Origin: Loktanella sp.
GTDB taxonomy: Bacteria > Pseudomonadota > Alphaproteobacteria > Rhodobacterales > Rhodobacteraceae
Length of the DNA: 64,000 nucleotides
Assembly: GCA_017390475.1 (NCBI GenBank)
Contig: JAFPBO010000033.1
Span: 62,001-126,000, forward strand
Reading direction: 5' to 3'
A model generated the notes under the pieces. It had not been told where the DNA came from. It saw only the letters and a list, made by a program, of their open reading frames with translations, and searched no databases. Below, in pieces: positions 50,749 through 60,651 of this stretch; within the stretch, counting starts at the first letter, position 1; every line of letters begins with the position of its first letter. Made by a program: the position numbers and the translations under genes.

Positions 50749-52365
50749 GTGCCAAGATTATCCTTACCCAACCGTTATACCCCGTTGATCATTGCTGCCG
50801 CCCTTGCGGGGTTCAGCGGCGGGCTGGCGCTGTGGTATCCGGGATTCTGGCTGCTGTTCGCGGTTTTCGTGGGCCTGACCCTGCTGGGCATCTCTGATCT
50901 GCGCCAGCACAACCATTCCATCCTGCGCAATTACCCGATCATGGGCCATGTCCGGTTCCTGCTGGAAGGGATCAGACCGGAAATCCGGCAATATCTCATC
51001 GAAAACGATCAGGACGAACAGCCATTCAGCCGCGAACAACGATCCTTGGTCTATCAACGCGCCAAAGGGGCCGAGGATAAGCGCCCCTTCGGCACGCAAG
51101 AAAAGGTGTATGAGGCAGGCTATTCCTGGCTGACCCATTCGGTCCAGCCGGTGCATTTTCCTGACACGGATTTCCGTGTGCGCATCGGCAATGCGGCTTG
51201 CAAACAGCCCTATGATGCCTCCCTCTACAACATTTCCGCGATGAGCTTTGGCGCGCTTTCCGCCAATGCGATCCTTGCGCTGAACACCGGGGCCAAAATG
51301 GGCGGTTTCGCGCATGACACCGGCGAAGGCGGGATCAGCCGCTATCACCGGCAGGCAGGCGGCGATCTGATCTATGAAATCGGCTCTGGCTATTTCGGCT
51401 GCCGGACGGATAACGGGCGGTTCCACCCCGACAAATTCGCCGAAACTGCCGCCGATCCGCAGGTCAAAATGATCGAATTGAAACTCAGCCAGGGGGCAAA
51501 ACCCGGCCATGGCGGCATGCTCCCCGCCGCCAAGATCACGCCTGAGATTGCAGAGGCGCGGGGTATCCCGATGGGGCAGGATTGCGTGTCCCCCGCCGCC
51601 CACCCGGAATTTTCCAACCCGGTTGAGATGATGCAATTCATCGGCAAGCTGCGCGATCTGTCAGGCGGCAAACCTGTGGGTTTCAAACTTTGCATCGGGC
51701 ATCGGCGCGAATTCATGTGTATCGTCAAGGCGATGCTGGAAACCGGCATCGTGCCTGATTTTATCGTCGTCGACGGCAGCGAAGGCGGCACTGGTGCTGC
51801 CCCTTTGGAATTCGCCAACCATGTCGGCATGCCTTTGGTCGAAGGGCTGACCTTTGTCCACAACACCCTGCGCGGTGCGGGCCTGCGCGATCAGGTCAAG
51901 ATCGGTGCGGCAGGCAAGATCGTCAGCGCCTTTGACATCGCCCGCGCGCTGGCGATTGGGGCAGATTGGTGCAATTCCGCGCGCGGCTATATGTTCGCCG
52001 TGGGCTGTATTCAGGCGCAGGCCTGCCACACCAACAAATGCCCGGTCGGTGTCGCGACACAGGACCCGTTGCGCCAGCGCGCGCTGGATGTGGATGACAA
52101 ATCCCATCGCGTCGCGCGGTTCCACGCCAATACGCTGAAAGCTTTGGGTGAAATGGCAGGGGCCGCTGGCCTGACCGACCCGAATAATTTTGAACCCTAT
52201 CATTTCATGACCCGGCGTGGCGACGGCCAGATGACCGAAGCCAATGACGTCTATACCTATCTGCGCAACGGTTTCCTGCTGGATGATGGCACCGACAACC
52301 CGATCTATCGCGAACGCTGGGCGCGGGCCAATGCCCATAGCTTTGCCCCGCCGGAAGGGCGCTAG
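50749..52365 (+). CDS. FMN-binding glutamate-synthase-like protein
   Basis: The 538-residue protein has two N-terminal membrane segments (LIIAAALAGFSGGLALWYPGFWLLFAVFVGLTLLG), followed by an alpha-subunit GltS-type FMN-binding barrel. Key parts are ISAMSFGALSANAILALNTGAKMGGF, HDTGEGGIS, KLSQGAKPGHGGMLPAAKI, DGSEGGTGAAPLEFANHVGMPL and a cysteine set for a 3Fe-4S cluster (CIQAQACHTNKCPVGVATQ). The glutaminase domain is missing, so it is not a full glutamate synthase. Substrate unknown. Start is GTG 50749 with AAGGA upstream. Confidence 0.85.
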   Translation: MPRLSLPNRYTPLIIAAALAGFSGGLALWYPGFWLLFAVFVGLTLLGISDLRQHNHSILRNYPIMGHVRFLLEGIRPEIRQYLIENDQDEQPFSREQRSLVYQRAKGAEDKRPFGTQEKVYEAGYSWLTHSVQPVHFPDTDFRVRIGNAACKQPYDASLYNISAMSFGALSANAILALNTGAKMGGFAHDTGEGGISRYHRQAGGDLIYEIGSGYFGCRTDNGRFHPDKFAETAADPQVKMIELKLSQGAKPGHGGMLPAAKITPEIAEARGIPMGQDCVSPAAHPEFSNPVEMMQFIGKLRDLSGGKPVGFKLCIGHRREFMCIVKAMLETGIVPDFIVVDGSEGGTGAAPLEFANHVGMPLVEGLTFVHNTLRGAGLRDQVKIGAAGKIVSAFDIARALAIGADWCNSARGYMFAVGCIQAQACHTNKCPVGVATQDPLRQRALDVDDKSHRVARFHANTLKALGEMAGAAGLTDPNNFEPYHFMTRRGDGQMTEANDVYTYLRNGFLLDDGTDNPIYRERWARANAHSFAPPEGR

Positions 52366-53339
52366 TGGCGGCCCTTTTTCTGCCCCGGTAAGGTCTTGCC
52401 GCTGACCCGCGCCAGCATGCTGATGCGCGGGACGATCCCGGTTTCCGACCGCGACCTTGTGCGCAGCACTGGCGTATTTTCCGATGCGCCGGACCGGCTT
52501 TCGCGCAAGACGATATAAAGCCCGCTGGCAATGATGATACTGGCCCCGATGGCCGTGGTCAGTTCGATGAATTCGCCAAAGAACAGAAAGCCGAAAATCG
52601 TCGCCCAGATGATCTGGCTATATTGCATCGGCGCGATGATCGCCGCCTCGCCCGCCTGATAGGCCGAGATGATCATCCGGCCCGCGATCCAGGCAAAGAC
52701 CGCGATGACCCCCATCATCCCCAGATGCTCAATCGGCATCGGCACATAGACAAAGGGCAGCGCCGCCGCCATCACCACAAAGTTCAGCGCCATGGGATAG
52801 AGCAGCATCACAACAGGCCGTTCCTCTGACCCGATCTTGCGCACGATGATGGATGCAATCGAGCCGCCCACCGCCGCCATCAGCGCCGCCAGATGCCCGA
52901 TCGACAATTCCGCCGATCCCGGGCGCAGCACGACCAGCACGCCGATCAGCCCGACGATGACCGCGGCCCAGCGCCGGATGCGGACCTTTTCACCCAGCAC
53001 CGGAATCGCCAGCACCGTGATCAGCAAAGGCGAGGCAAAGAGGATCGTATAGACCTGCGCCAAAGGCAGCACAGAAAACGCATAAAACGCCGTAAACCCG
53101 GTGATCACCGTGGCCACCGCGCGCAGCGCGATCCACCACGGATGGATCGGCACCAAAGTGCTGGGCTTGCTGTCGCGCATCAGCGTGAAAGTCGCCAAAG
53201 GAAACGACAACAGGACCGAGAAGAACACGATCTGCACCGGTGAATAGATCCCACCAAGGATCTTCACCACCACGTCATGCGTGGCAAAAACGCCAAAGGC
53301 GGCAAGAGCGATCAAGGCACCTTTGGCATTCGGGGTCAT
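52362..53339 (-). CDS. DMT-superfamily (EamA) transporter
   Basis: The 325-residue protein has ten predicted membrane helices in two EamA repeats, seen for example in AVATVITGFTAFYAFSVLPLAQVYTILFASPLLITVLAIPVLGEKV and in QYSQIIWATIFGFLFFGEFIELTTAIGASIIIASGLYIV. A 40-residue basic tail follows. The substrate (metabolite or amino acid) is unknown. It starts one nt after the leuB stop, so the two may be co-transcribed. Its 3' end overlaps the convergent FMN gene by 4 bp. Confidence 0.88.
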   Translation of the reverse strand: MTPNAKGALIALAAFGVFATHDVVVKILGGIYSPVQIVFFSVLLSFPLATFTLMRDSKPSTLVPIHPWWIALRAVATVITGFTAFYAFSVLPLAQVYTILFASPLLITVLAIPVLGEKVRIRRWAAVIVGLIGVLVVLRPGSAELSIGHLAALMAAVGGSIASIIVRKIGSEERPVVMLLYPMALNFVVMAAALPFVYVPMPIEHLGMMGVIAVFAWIAGRMIISAYQAGEAAIIAPMQYSQIIWATIFGFLFFGEFIELTTAIGASIIIASGLYIVLRESRSGASENTPVLRTRSRSETGIVPRISMLARVSGKTLPGQKKGRH

Positions 53340-53340
53340 A

Positions 53341-54444
53341 TCACAGGCTTTCGTCGAGGGCGGACAGGATCACATCGCCCATCTGGGTGGTCGACAAGGG
53401 CGTGCCACCTTCCGGCCCCATCAGATCGGCGGTGCGGGCACCATCGGCCAGCACTTTTTCAATCGCCGCTTCCAGACGATCCGCCTCTGCCCCTTGATCG
53501 AACGAATAGCGCAGCGCCATCGCGAAGGACAGAATACAGGCAATGGGATTCGCCTTGCCCTGCCCCGTGATATCAGGGGCCGAGCCATGCACCGGCTCAT
53601 ACATCGCCTTGGGCCGGCCATTCGCCATCGGCAGGCCGAGCGAGGCAGATGGCAACATCCCCAAAGACCCGGTCAGCATCGCCGCACAATCGGACAGGAT
53701 ATCACCGAACAAATTGTCGGTATAAATCACGTCAAACTGTTTCGGCGCGCGCACCAGCTGCATGGCGCCATTATCGGCATACATATGCGACAGTTCAACC
53801 TCGGGGTAATCGCGATGCACCTCTGTCACGACATCGCGCCACAGGATGCCGCTTTCCATCACATTGGCCTTTTCCATCGAACACAGCTTCTTGCCGCGCT
53901 TCATCGCCAGTTCAAAGGCCGCGCGCGCGCCGCGTTCGATCTCGGCCTCGGTATAGCGCTGGGTGTTGATGCCCACGCGCATATTGTCTTCCATATGGAT
54001 GCCGCGCGGCTCACCGAAATAGACGCCAGAGGTCAGTTCGCGCACGATCATGATATCCAGACCGGCGACGATATCCTTTTTCAGCGACGAAAAATCAGCC
54101 AAAGCGTCAAAACATTGCGCCGGGCGCAGATTGGCGAACAGGTCCATTTCCTTTCGCAGGCGCAGCAGCCCGCGTTCCGGTTTTACGCTGAAATCCAGAT
54201 CATCGTATTTCGGCCCGCCAACGGCGCCCAGCAACACGGCATCAACCGACTGCGCCTTGGCCATCGTGTCGTCGTGCAATGGCACACCGTGTTTGTCATA
54301 GGCGGCACCGCCCACCAGATCTTCTGACACGTCAAAGGCCAGATCGCGCTTGGCGCCGAACCAGTCGATGATGCGCTTGACCTCGTTCATGACCTCGGGG
54401 CCGATGCCGTCACCGGCGAGGATCAGAAGGGATGGGTTAGCCAT
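53341..54444 (-). CDS. leuB: 3-isopropylmalate dehydrogenase
   Basis: The 367-residue enzyme oxidises 3-isopropylmalate in leucine synthesis. The motifs are [60 protein letters not shown] and [25 protein letters not shown], with a Met-rich end. Start 54444 ([11 protein letters not shown]) follows AAGGA. A 45-codon extension antisense to the LysR region is rejected. It is separated from leuCD by about 4 kb with unrelated genes between them. Confidence 0.97.
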   Translation of the reverse strand: MANPSLLILAGDGIGPEVMNEVKRIIDWFGAKRDLAFDVSEDLVGGAAYDKHGVPLHDDTMAKAQSVDAVLLGAVGGPKYDDLDFSVKPERGLLRLRKEMDLFANLRPAQCFDALADFSSLKKDIVAGLDIMIVRELTSGVYFGEPRGIHMEDNMRVGINTQRYTEAEIERGARAAFELAMKRGKKLCSMEKANVMESGILWRDVVTEVHRDYPEVELSHMYADNGAMQLVRAPKQFDVIYTDNLFGDILSDCAAMLTGSLGMLPSASLGLPMANGRPKAMYEPVHGSAPDITGQGKANPIACILSFAMALRYSFDQGAEADRLEAAIEKVLADGARTADLMGPEGGTPLSTTQMGDVILSALDESL

Positions 54445-54499
54445 GTTATTGTCCTTGCAAATATCTGTTACCTTGGCGTAGCGCGCTCCGCCGCAAGGT

Positions 54500-55396
54500 T
54501 CAAGACACCAGTGGCCGCAACCCCGCCGCCAGCAAATCCCACACCCGCCTGATCCGCGGGGTCTGACGCATCGCCTCATGCGCGGTCAGCCAGACTGGCA
54601 GCACCGGCAGTGGAAACCCAAGGTCAATCTCACTGACCAGCGGATCACCGCGCCCAACCCCCGCCTGCGCAAAACCGATCCCGCAGCCCGCTCGCACCAA
54701 TTCCCAATAGGCGATATTGTCATCGCAGCGGGTCTTGAAAAAATCCCGGTCCACAATGACCCCGGCGGCGCGAAACCCGTCGATAATCTCGTTGCTGGCA
54801 TCGTAACCCACGAAATCATGCGTCAGCAGATCCGCCGCCGATTGCGGCGCACCCCGTTCCGCCAGATAGGTTTTCGCCGCAAACACCCCCAGCGCGATAT
54901 CCCCGATATGCTGGGTGATCAGCGCCAGCTGCGTCGGGCGATACATCCGCACGGCGATATCAGCCTCGCGATACAGCAGATTGCGGGTGGTGTCGCTGGG
55001 CACCAGATCAATCGCGATCTGCGGTTCCAGCCTGCGGATCTGCGCGATGATCGGCGGCAACAACAGTGCCGACGCCGCAACACTGGCGGTGATCCGCACA
55101 TTGCCTGCAAGGCTCGCCTGCCGCCCCGCCGCTGTCAGCGCGATCTGTTGCACCGCATCACGCATCGCGCGCGCCGGTGCGGTCAGTTCCGCGCCGATAT
55201 CGGTCAGCGCCAGACCACGCGGCTGGCGGTGAAACAATTCCGCGCCCAATTGCGCCTCGATCTGTTTGATCTGGCGACCCACAGTCGGCTGGCTGGTCCC
55301 CAATTGCCGCGCCGCCCCCGACAGGCTGCCGGTTTCCGCGACAGCCAGAAAGGCCTGCACCAGCGCCCAGTCCAAAGATTGCGAAGCCTGACCCAT
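54500..55396 (-). CDS. LysR-family regulator next to an epimerase gene
   Basis: The 298-residue protein has the LysR winged helix ([53 protein letters not shown]) and a substrate-binding domain. It is divergent from a NAD-dependent epimerase gene across a 91-nt gap that contains ATTCA-caaa-TGAAT at 55395-55408, overlapping its start. That arrangement suggests it regulates the epimerase gene and itself. Confidence 0.88.
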   Translation of the reverse strand: MGQASQSLDWALVQAFLAVAETGSLSGAARQLGTSQPTVGRQIKQIEAQLGAELFHRQPRGLALTDIGAELTAPARAMRDAVQQIALTAAGRQASLAGNVRITASVAASALLLPPIIAQIRRLEPQIAIDLVPSDTTRNLLYREADIAVRMYRPTQLALITQHIGDIALGVFAAKTYLAERGAPQSAADLLTHDFVGYDASNEIIDGFRAAGVIVDRDFFKTRCDDNIAYWELVRAGCGIGFAQAGVGRGDPLVSEIDLGFPLPVLPVWLTAHEAMRQTPRIRRVWDLLAAGLRPLVS

Positions 55397-55487
55397 TCAC
55401 AAATGAATACATGATCTGCAAATTCAGGCAATATCGCACTTCATCTGAATGGGTCAAAATCGCTGCATCAGCATGAAAGGTAACCCC

Positions 55488-56396
55488 ATGACACAAACCG
55501 TTTTGATCCTCGGCGGTACCGGCAAGATCGGCAGCCACGCGGCAGAGGCATTCTGGAACGCAGGCTGGACCGTGCGCCTGTTCAACCGCAAGACCGATGA
55601 CATGACGCAGGCCGCCATCGGCTGCGATGTCATCGTCAACGGGCTGAACCCGCCCGCCTATTACAAATGGAACGTGACGATCCCCGCGATCACCAGCCAG
55701 GTCATCGCCGCCGCCAAGGCCAGCGGCGCGACGGTGATCATCCCCGGCAATATCTATAACTACGGCAACCAGCCCGGCACGCTGGATGAAAACACCCCGC
55801 ATCTGGCCCGCACCCGCAAAGGCCGCGTGCGGATCGACATGGAAGCCGCCTATCGCGATGCAGGCGTGCCAACGATCATCCTGCGCGCGGGCAATTTCAT
55901 CGACCCGCAGGGCAATGGCGATGTCATGCAGATGTTCATCCTGCGCGAAATCGCCAAAGGCAAAGTCACCTATAGCGATAACCCCGATGCCTTGCAGGCC
56001 TATTGCTATCTGCCCGACTGGGCGCGCGCCGCCGTGCAACTGGCCGAAATGCGCGACACGCTGGACAGGTTCGAGGATATCCCCTTCCCCGGCCATGCCT
56101 TTACCATCAGCGATCTGGCCGCGCATTTTCAGGGCCGGGGTGAAAAAATCCGCCTTTCAACCTTTCCATGGTGGCTGATGAATCTGCTGGCACCGTTCTG
56201 GTCATTGGCGCGGGAAATGCGCGAAATGCGTTATCTCTATTCCATGCCGCATCAGATCAGCGGGGCCAAGCTGGCCCGGCTGCTGCCCGGCTTTCAGCCA
56301 ACCGATCTTGGCATGGTGATGGACGATACGCTACCGGCGGATATCCACCCAGACAAGGTGATGCGCGCCAGCATGCAGAATCTCGTCGCCTCCTGA
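55488..56396 (+). CDS. NAD-dependent epimerase/dehydratase-family protein
   Basis: The 302-residue short-chain dehydrogenase-like protein starts TVLILGGTGKIGSHAAEAFWNAGW, a classic glycine-rich nucleotide-binding motif of the extended type. GNIYNYGNQPGTLDENTP takes the place of the catalytic YxxxK region, and RAGNFIDPQG follows. The substrate is unknown, perhaps a sugar nucleotide or other ketone. Start ATG 55488 follows AAAGG. Its last 66 bp overlap the convergent gene at 56331, an unusually large overlap. Confidence 0.8.
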   Translation: MTQTVLILGGTGKIGSHAAEAFWNAGWTVRLFNRKTDDMTQAAIGCDVIVNGLNPPAYYKWNVTIPAITSQVIAAAKASGATVIIPGNIYNYGNQPGTLDENTPHLARTRKGRVRIDMEAAYRDAGVPTIILRAGNFIDPQGNGDVMQMFILREIAKGKVTYSDNPDALQAYCYLPDWARAAVQLAEMRDTLDRFEDIPFPGHAFTISDLAAHFQGRGEKIRLSTFPWWLMNLLAPFWSLAREMREMRYLYSMPHQISGAKLARLLPGFQPTDLGMVMDDTLPADIHPDKVMRASMQNLVAS

Positions 56397-57332
56397 CGCG
56401 GGCCAGTCCACCCCGGCATCCAGCACCTGCCAGCCTTGCGACGGCAGCACATAGCTGACACGCAAGGTGCCAATGCCCAGATTGGTCCAATCCGCTGTCG
56501 GTTGCCCCGGCAGCGGGTCCTGCATCAGCGGATGCGCCAGAAAGGCCGCCATCGCAGCCCGGTCGCCGTCACCCGCATCAGGGTCCAGATTGGCATTGCC
56601 CGCGATGACGAAATGATCCGGCACCGGGCCGAATGCCCCGTCCAGCACCCATTCCCACAGCCGCAATTCATCGCGGTTGCGCAGCACATTCCGGCGTTCC
56701 GGCCCGTCAAAGGCAGGCGGCGTCGCCGAAAACGCCATGATCGCGAATGGCAGCGCATCCGGCGGCAAAACCGGCACGATCCAATGCCCGGTGGTGGAAA
56801 GCCGCTGCACATCCAGCACCGCATCATCCCAATACGCCCGCCCATCCAGCACCGGCAACACCGCACCCGGCAGATCGCGCCACAACAGCGCCGACAAATC
56901 CACCGCCCCGCCCGCATCTATCGGCAGCCGCGACAGCACCGCCATGCCGCCATTGCCGTTGAACCGGCCATAGCCTTGCGCATCGCGCGCCTCGCCCAAC
57001 CGGCCATTGCGATCCAGATCCAGCCCGGTCGGCATGCCGGTATTGGGACGCCGTGCAAAATGATACGGATAAGGCGGGTCCACCAAGGCCGCAAAAGCAG
57101 CCAGCGCCAGCCCGTCCAGATCATAGTCAAAATCCGTCAGCACCAGCACATCGGGGTTGATCCGCGTAATCACCGCCAGCGCTGCCGCGATCTGTGGATC
57201 ATCACCGCGCATCAGATCACGCAGCAACAACCCCGGCCCGTCCCGGCCCAGCGGCGCGGCATAGCTTGCAATCCGCCAGGTGTCAGCGCTGGCCAGCACC
57301 GGCCAGACCGCCAGGATCAGGGCAAGCGCCAT
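56331..57332 (-). CDS. Endonuclease/exonuclease/phosphatase-family exported protein
   Basis: The 333-residue protein starts with a signal peptide (MALALILAVWPVLASADTWRI). It has an EEP-like domain: VLVLTDFDYDLDGLALAAFAALV, YPYHFARRPNTGMPTGLDLDRNGR, FNGNGGMAVLSRLP, HFVIAGNANLDPDAGDG and a final LDAGVDWPASGGDEILHAGAHHLVWVDI, where the last His is the usual catalytic base. The usual first Glu/Asn pair is not clear. Its start overlaps the previous gene's stop region by 16 bp (57317-57332). It may be a periplasmic nuclease or phosphodiesterase. Confidence 0.78.
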   Translation of the reverse strand: MALALILAVWPVLASADTWRIASYAAPLGRDGPGLLLRDLMRGDDPQIAAALAVITRINPDVLVLTDFDYDLDGLALAAFAALVDPPYPYHFARRPNTGMPTGLDLDRNGRLGEARDAQGYGRFNGNGGMAVLSRLPIDAGGAVDLSALLWRDLPGAVLPVLDGRAYWDDAVLDVQRLSTTGHWIVPVLPPDALPFAIMAFSATPPAFDGPERRNVLRNRDELRLWEWVLDGAFGPVPDHFVIAGNANLDPDAGDGDRAAMAAFLAHPLMQDPLPGQPTADWTNLGIGTLRVSYVLPSQGWQVLDAGVDWPASGGDEILHAGAHHLVWVDIRR

Positions 57333-58156
57333 TCCCGCGTCGCATCGAAACCACGGGACTTTTCGCGCTGTGCCGCGATCATATCGGCCACCCGGCTGAG
57401 CGCGACACCACGCATCACAATACTTGCTGGCAAATACGCCCATGCAGTCACCATCCAGATCAATGTCAGCGGGCTGGCCAGATTGACCGGTGCCCCCAGA
57501 TAAGACAGCAGCATCAACGCTGCTGGCACCAGAAATGGCAGCAAAAACCCTAAGATAATGTTAAACTTGGCATCTTTTTGCAGACGCTCCACCACATCAC
57601 CGCCTGCGTTGGGGTCAAAAGTGGGCAGATTGACCCAGACGTTGAACGCCCCGCCACGCAGCGGCCAGCGGCGCAGGCGCAGCAACAGGATAAACGACAC
57701 AATCGAAAGCAGGGCGATCAGATAGCTCAGCCCCGCCGCATCACGCATCAGCGCGACCAGTTCCGGGTTGACGTCATCAAGAATTGTCAGCACCAGCAGC
57801 CGGACCGGCGAATAAGGGAAATCAATCACCTGCCCGATCTGTTCACCGCTGGCCTGAAACAAACCCGTCATGTCCGACGGGATCTGATAGCCACGAAAAA
57901 TCATCGACACGCACAGAACCATCGCAAACAGCGCGGAAAATCGCATCCGGTTGAACGGCGGCGCATCGCGGAATTCGACCAGGCTGGGGCTGACGGAAAC
58001 ATATTCAACAAAGGTGAACAAAGCCGCGAATAACGCCACCAGCACAATGATATGTGCCGCGTCTTCCATCCCGCCCGACAATAAAGCAGAGGGCATAACA
58101 ATCAGTACGACCACAAGAAACGCGCGGCCGATCGCCGCTGGCAGCCTTAACAGCAC
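57317..58156 (-). CDS. Unknown membrane protein upstream of the EEP gene
   Basis: The 279-residue protein has about six transmembrane segments (IGRAFLVVVLIVMPSALL, AAHIIVLVALFAALFTFVEYV, ALFAMVLCVSMIF, LSYLIALLSIVSFILLLRL, NIILGFLLPFLVPAALMLLSYL and LTLIWMVTAWAYLPASIVM). I do not recognise a family. GTG 58156 is the start, with AGAGGTGA five bases upstream. It overlaps the following EEP-family gene by 16 bp, so the two are co-expressed and may work together in the envelope. Confidence 0.72.
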   Translation of the reverse strand: MLLRLPAAIGRAFLVVVLIVMPSALLSGGMEDAAHIIVLVALFAALFTFVEYVSVSPSLVEFRDAPPFNRMRFSALFAMVLCVSMIFRGYQIPSDMTGLFQASGEQIGQVIDFPYSPVRLLVLTILDDVNPELVALMRDAAGLSYLIALLSIVSFILLLRLRRWPLRGGAFNVWVNLPTFDPNAGGDVVERLQKDAKFNIILGFLLPFLVPAALMLLSYLGAPVNLASPLTLIWMVTAWAYLPASIVMRGVALSRVADMIAAQREKSRGFDATREWRLP

Positions 58157-58350
58157 CTTGTCACCTCTTAACCACTACACGTTTAACCAGCGCGCGTATC
58201 GGACGCCCACTTTACACATTACAAACTTTGACCTGAACCGCGACACAGCTGCAAGCGCTGCGCGAATTCTCGTAAAACGTCACAACGATTTGCTGTCCGA
58301 CTGGTGCGTCGTTGCAACCATCGCGACAATCGGTGCCGTTCTGGAAACAG

Positions 58351-58379
58351 ATAAGGCCGCGATCCGGTCGCGGCCTTAT
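58351..58379 (-). terminator. Terminator of leuCD
   Basis: A 12-bp perfect stem ATAAGGCCGCGA / TCGCGGCCTTAT with a 5-nt loop lies 12 nt after the leuD stop. The U-tract is weak, so it may partly act as a stabiliser. Confidence 0.65.
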
Positions 58380-58391
58380 CTTAGATGCGTA

Positions 58392-58997
58392 TCAGACCCA
58401 GGGGCGTTCGGCGCTGGCCTTCGCCTCGAATCCGGCGATGGATTCGGATTTCTCCATCGTCAGGCCGATGTCATCCAAGCCGTTCAACAGGCAATGTTTC
58501 TTGAAACTATCCACCTCAAAGCTGAACACTTCGCCATCCGAAGACGTGATGGTCTGCGCTTCCAGATCAACCTCGATGCGCGCGTTGGAGCCTTTTTCAG
58601 CGTCTTTCATCAGTACATCGACCTGATCCTGCGGCAAAGTGATCGGCAGAATCCCGTTCTTAAAGCAGTTGCTGTAAAAGATATCAGCATAGCTGGGCGC
58701 AATCACACAGGTGATCCCGAAATCGGCAATTGCCCAAGGCGCATGTTCCCGGCTGGACCCGCAACCGAAATTTTCGCCCGCAACCAGAATCTGCGCGTCG
58801 CGATATTGCGGTTTGTTCAGCACGAAATCAGGGATTTCATTGCGGTCATCATCATAGCGCATCTCGTCAAACAGATTCACCCCAAGGCCAGAGCGTTTGA
58901 TGGTTTTCAGAAACTGTTTCGGGATGATCATATCAGTGTCGATATTGACCAGAGGCAAAGGGGCCGCAATTCCGCTGAGTTTAGTGAATTTTTGCAT
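58392..58997 (-). CDS. leuD: 3-isopropylmalate dehydratase small subunit
   Basis: The 201-residue small subunit shows the LeuD pattern: [34 protein letters not shown], the substrate-specificity region [21 protein letters not shown] and [17 protein letters not shown]. It pairs with LeuC to isomerise 2-isopropylmalate. Its start overlaps the leuC stop by one base (TAATG), so expression is coupled. Confidence 0.97.
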   Translation of the reverse strand: MQKFTKLSGIAAPLPLVNIDTDMIIPKQFLKTIKRSGLGVNLFDEMRYDDDRNEIPDFVLNKPQYRDAQILVAGENFGCGSSREHAPWAIADFGITCVIAPSYADIFYSNCFKNGILPITLPQDQVDVLMKDAEKGSNARIEVDLEAQTITSSDGEVFSFEVDSFKKHCLLNGLDDIGLTMEKSESIAGFEAKASAERPWV

Positions 58998-60403
58998 TAC
59001 ATCATCTCCCGCACGTCGGTCAGTTTGCCGGTAATCGCCGCCGCCGCCGCCATCGCGGGCGACATCAGATGGGTGCGTCCGCCGCGCCCTTGCCGACCTT
59101 CAAAATTGCGGTTGGATGTCGCCGCGCAACGTTCGCCCGGTGCCAATTGGTCGGGGTTCATCGCCAGACACATCGAACACCCGGCCAGTCGCCATTCAAA
59201 ACCGGCGTCGATGAAAATCTGCGCCAGCCCTTCTTCCTCGGCCTGCGCGCGGACCAGACCAGACCCCGGTACCACCATGGCGCGCAGTCCGTCTTTCTTC
59301 TTCTTGCCCTTCAGGACCGCGGCAGCAGCGCGCAGATCCTCGATCCTGCCATTGGTGCAGGACCCGATGAAGACCGTGTCGATGCTGATATCGGTCAGCT
59401 TCGTGCCCGGTGTCAGCGCCATATAGTCCAGCGAACGCTGCGCCGCACCGACCTTGCCGCCAGTGAAACTGTCAGCGGCAGGCACCGATGCGGTGATTGG
59501 CAGCACGTCTTCGGGCGAGGTGCCCCATGTCACGACAGGCGCGATATCTTCGCCTTTCAGCGTCACGACCTTGTCGAAATGCGCGCCTTCGTCTGTGAAC
59601 AGGGTTTTCCACCACGCCACAGCCGCCTCCCATTGCGCGCCTTTCGGGGCATGCGGGCGGCCTTTGCAATATTCAAAGGTCTTTTCATCCGGCGCGATGA
59701 TGCCAGCGCGCGCGCCGCCCTCGATCGCCATGTTGCAGACGGTCATCCGGCCTTCCATCGACAGATCACGGATCGCTTCGCCGCAATATTCGATGACATG
59801 GCCATTGCCGCCTGCGGTGCCGGTGGCACCAATGACGGACAGGGTGATATCCTTGGCCGTGACACCGGGGCGGAGCTTGCCGGTGATCTCGACCTTCATG
59901 TTCTTCGATTTCTTCTGGATCAGCGTCTGGGTGGCCAGCACATGCTCCACTTCTGACGTGCCGATCCCATGCGCCAGCGCGCCAAAGGCACCATGCGTCG
60001 CGGTATGGCTGTCACCACAGACCACGGTCATGCCGGGCAATGTCCAGCCCTGTTCGGGGCCGACGATATGCACGATCCCCTGACGGACATCGGAGACCGG
60101 GTAATAATGGATGCCGAATTCCTTGGCATTGGTATCCAAGGCCGCGACCTGAATCGCACTGTCTTCGGTCATGTTCTTGGGGTCATTGCGGCCCGGCGTG
60201 GTTGGGACGTTATGATCCGGCACGGCGATGGTCTTGTCCGGAGCATGGACGCCACGGCCTGCCATCCGCAGCCCTTCAAAGGCTTGCGGGCTGGTGACTT
60301 CATGCACCAGATGGCGGTCGATATAGAGCAGGCAAGTGCCATCCTCGGCCTCATGCGCCACATGGGCATCCCAGATTTTGTCGTACAGCGTTTTGGGGGA
60401 CAT
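58997..60403 (-). CDS. leuC: 3-isopropylmalate dehydratase large subunit
   Basis: The 468-residue aconitase-family subunit binds a 4Fe-4S cluster. The cysteines lie in [14 protein letters not shown] and in [12 protein letters not shown]. Other conserved parts are [24 protein letters not shown] and [34 protein letters not shown]. Start 60403 is preceded by GAGAGGA. It heads the leuCD operon. The 248-nt upstream region holds a short frame of uncertain status. Confidence 0.97.
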   Translation of the reverse strand: MSPKTLYDKIWDAHVAHEAEDGTCLLYIDRHLVHEVTSPQAFEGLRMAGRGVHAPDKTIAVPDHNVPTTPGRNDPKNMTEDSAIQVAALDTNAKEFGIHYYPVSDVRQGIVHIVGPEQGWTLPGMTVVCGDSHTATHGAFGALAHGIGTSEVEHVLATQTLIQKKSKNMKVEITGKLRPGVTAKDITLSVIGATGTAGGNGHVIEYCGEAIRDLSMEGRMTVCNMAIEGGARAGIIAPDEKTFEYCKGRPHAPKGAQWEAAVAWWKTLFTDEGAHFDKVVTLKGEDIAPVVTWGTSPEDVLPITASVPAADSFTGGKVGAAQRSLDYMALTPGTKLTDISIDTVFIGSCTNGRIEDLRAAAAVLKGKKKKDGLRAMVVPGSGLVRAQAEEEGLAQIFIDAGFEWRLAGCSMCLAMNPDQLAPGERCAATSNRNFEGRQGRGGRTHLMSPAMAAAAAITGKLTDVREMM

Positions 60404-60460
60404 TGTCCTCTCCCATACTAGAAATTGCGGTGAATTGCAGACGTGCGGAAACGGGCCGCC

Positions 60461-60547
60461 TCAGCCCCGCGCAAGGACCGAGCAGGTCGCGCCGTAAAAC
60501 CGCCACGGCAGGCGGGCGCGGTCATCCATGTCAAAGACTTGTTTCAT
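60461..60547 (-). other. Short 28-codon frame upstream of leuC
   Basis: The frame reads MKQVFDMDDRARLPWRFYGA followed by TCSVLARG and ends 57 nt before leuC. It has only two Leu codons, so it does not look like a leucine attenuator peptide, and its ribosome-binding site is poor. The composition is protein-like. It may be a small gene or a chance frame. Confidence 0.25.
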
Positions 60548-60651
60548 GAGGCTTCAGATACACCCTGCCCCGCATTCCCGCAAGGGCAGCCACACTTGCC
60601 AGAGACAAAGGGCCGTGTAACACTTCCATTCACCCCGACGAGCGGAGCGAT

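Noticed and set aside
57951..59426. Plus-strand frame of 491 codons
   Set aside because: It is antisense to leuD and part of leuC and to a membrane gene, and has no homology features.
60461..60547. Leucine attenuator peptide
   Set aside because: Only two Leu codons and no clear terminator/antiterminator structure.
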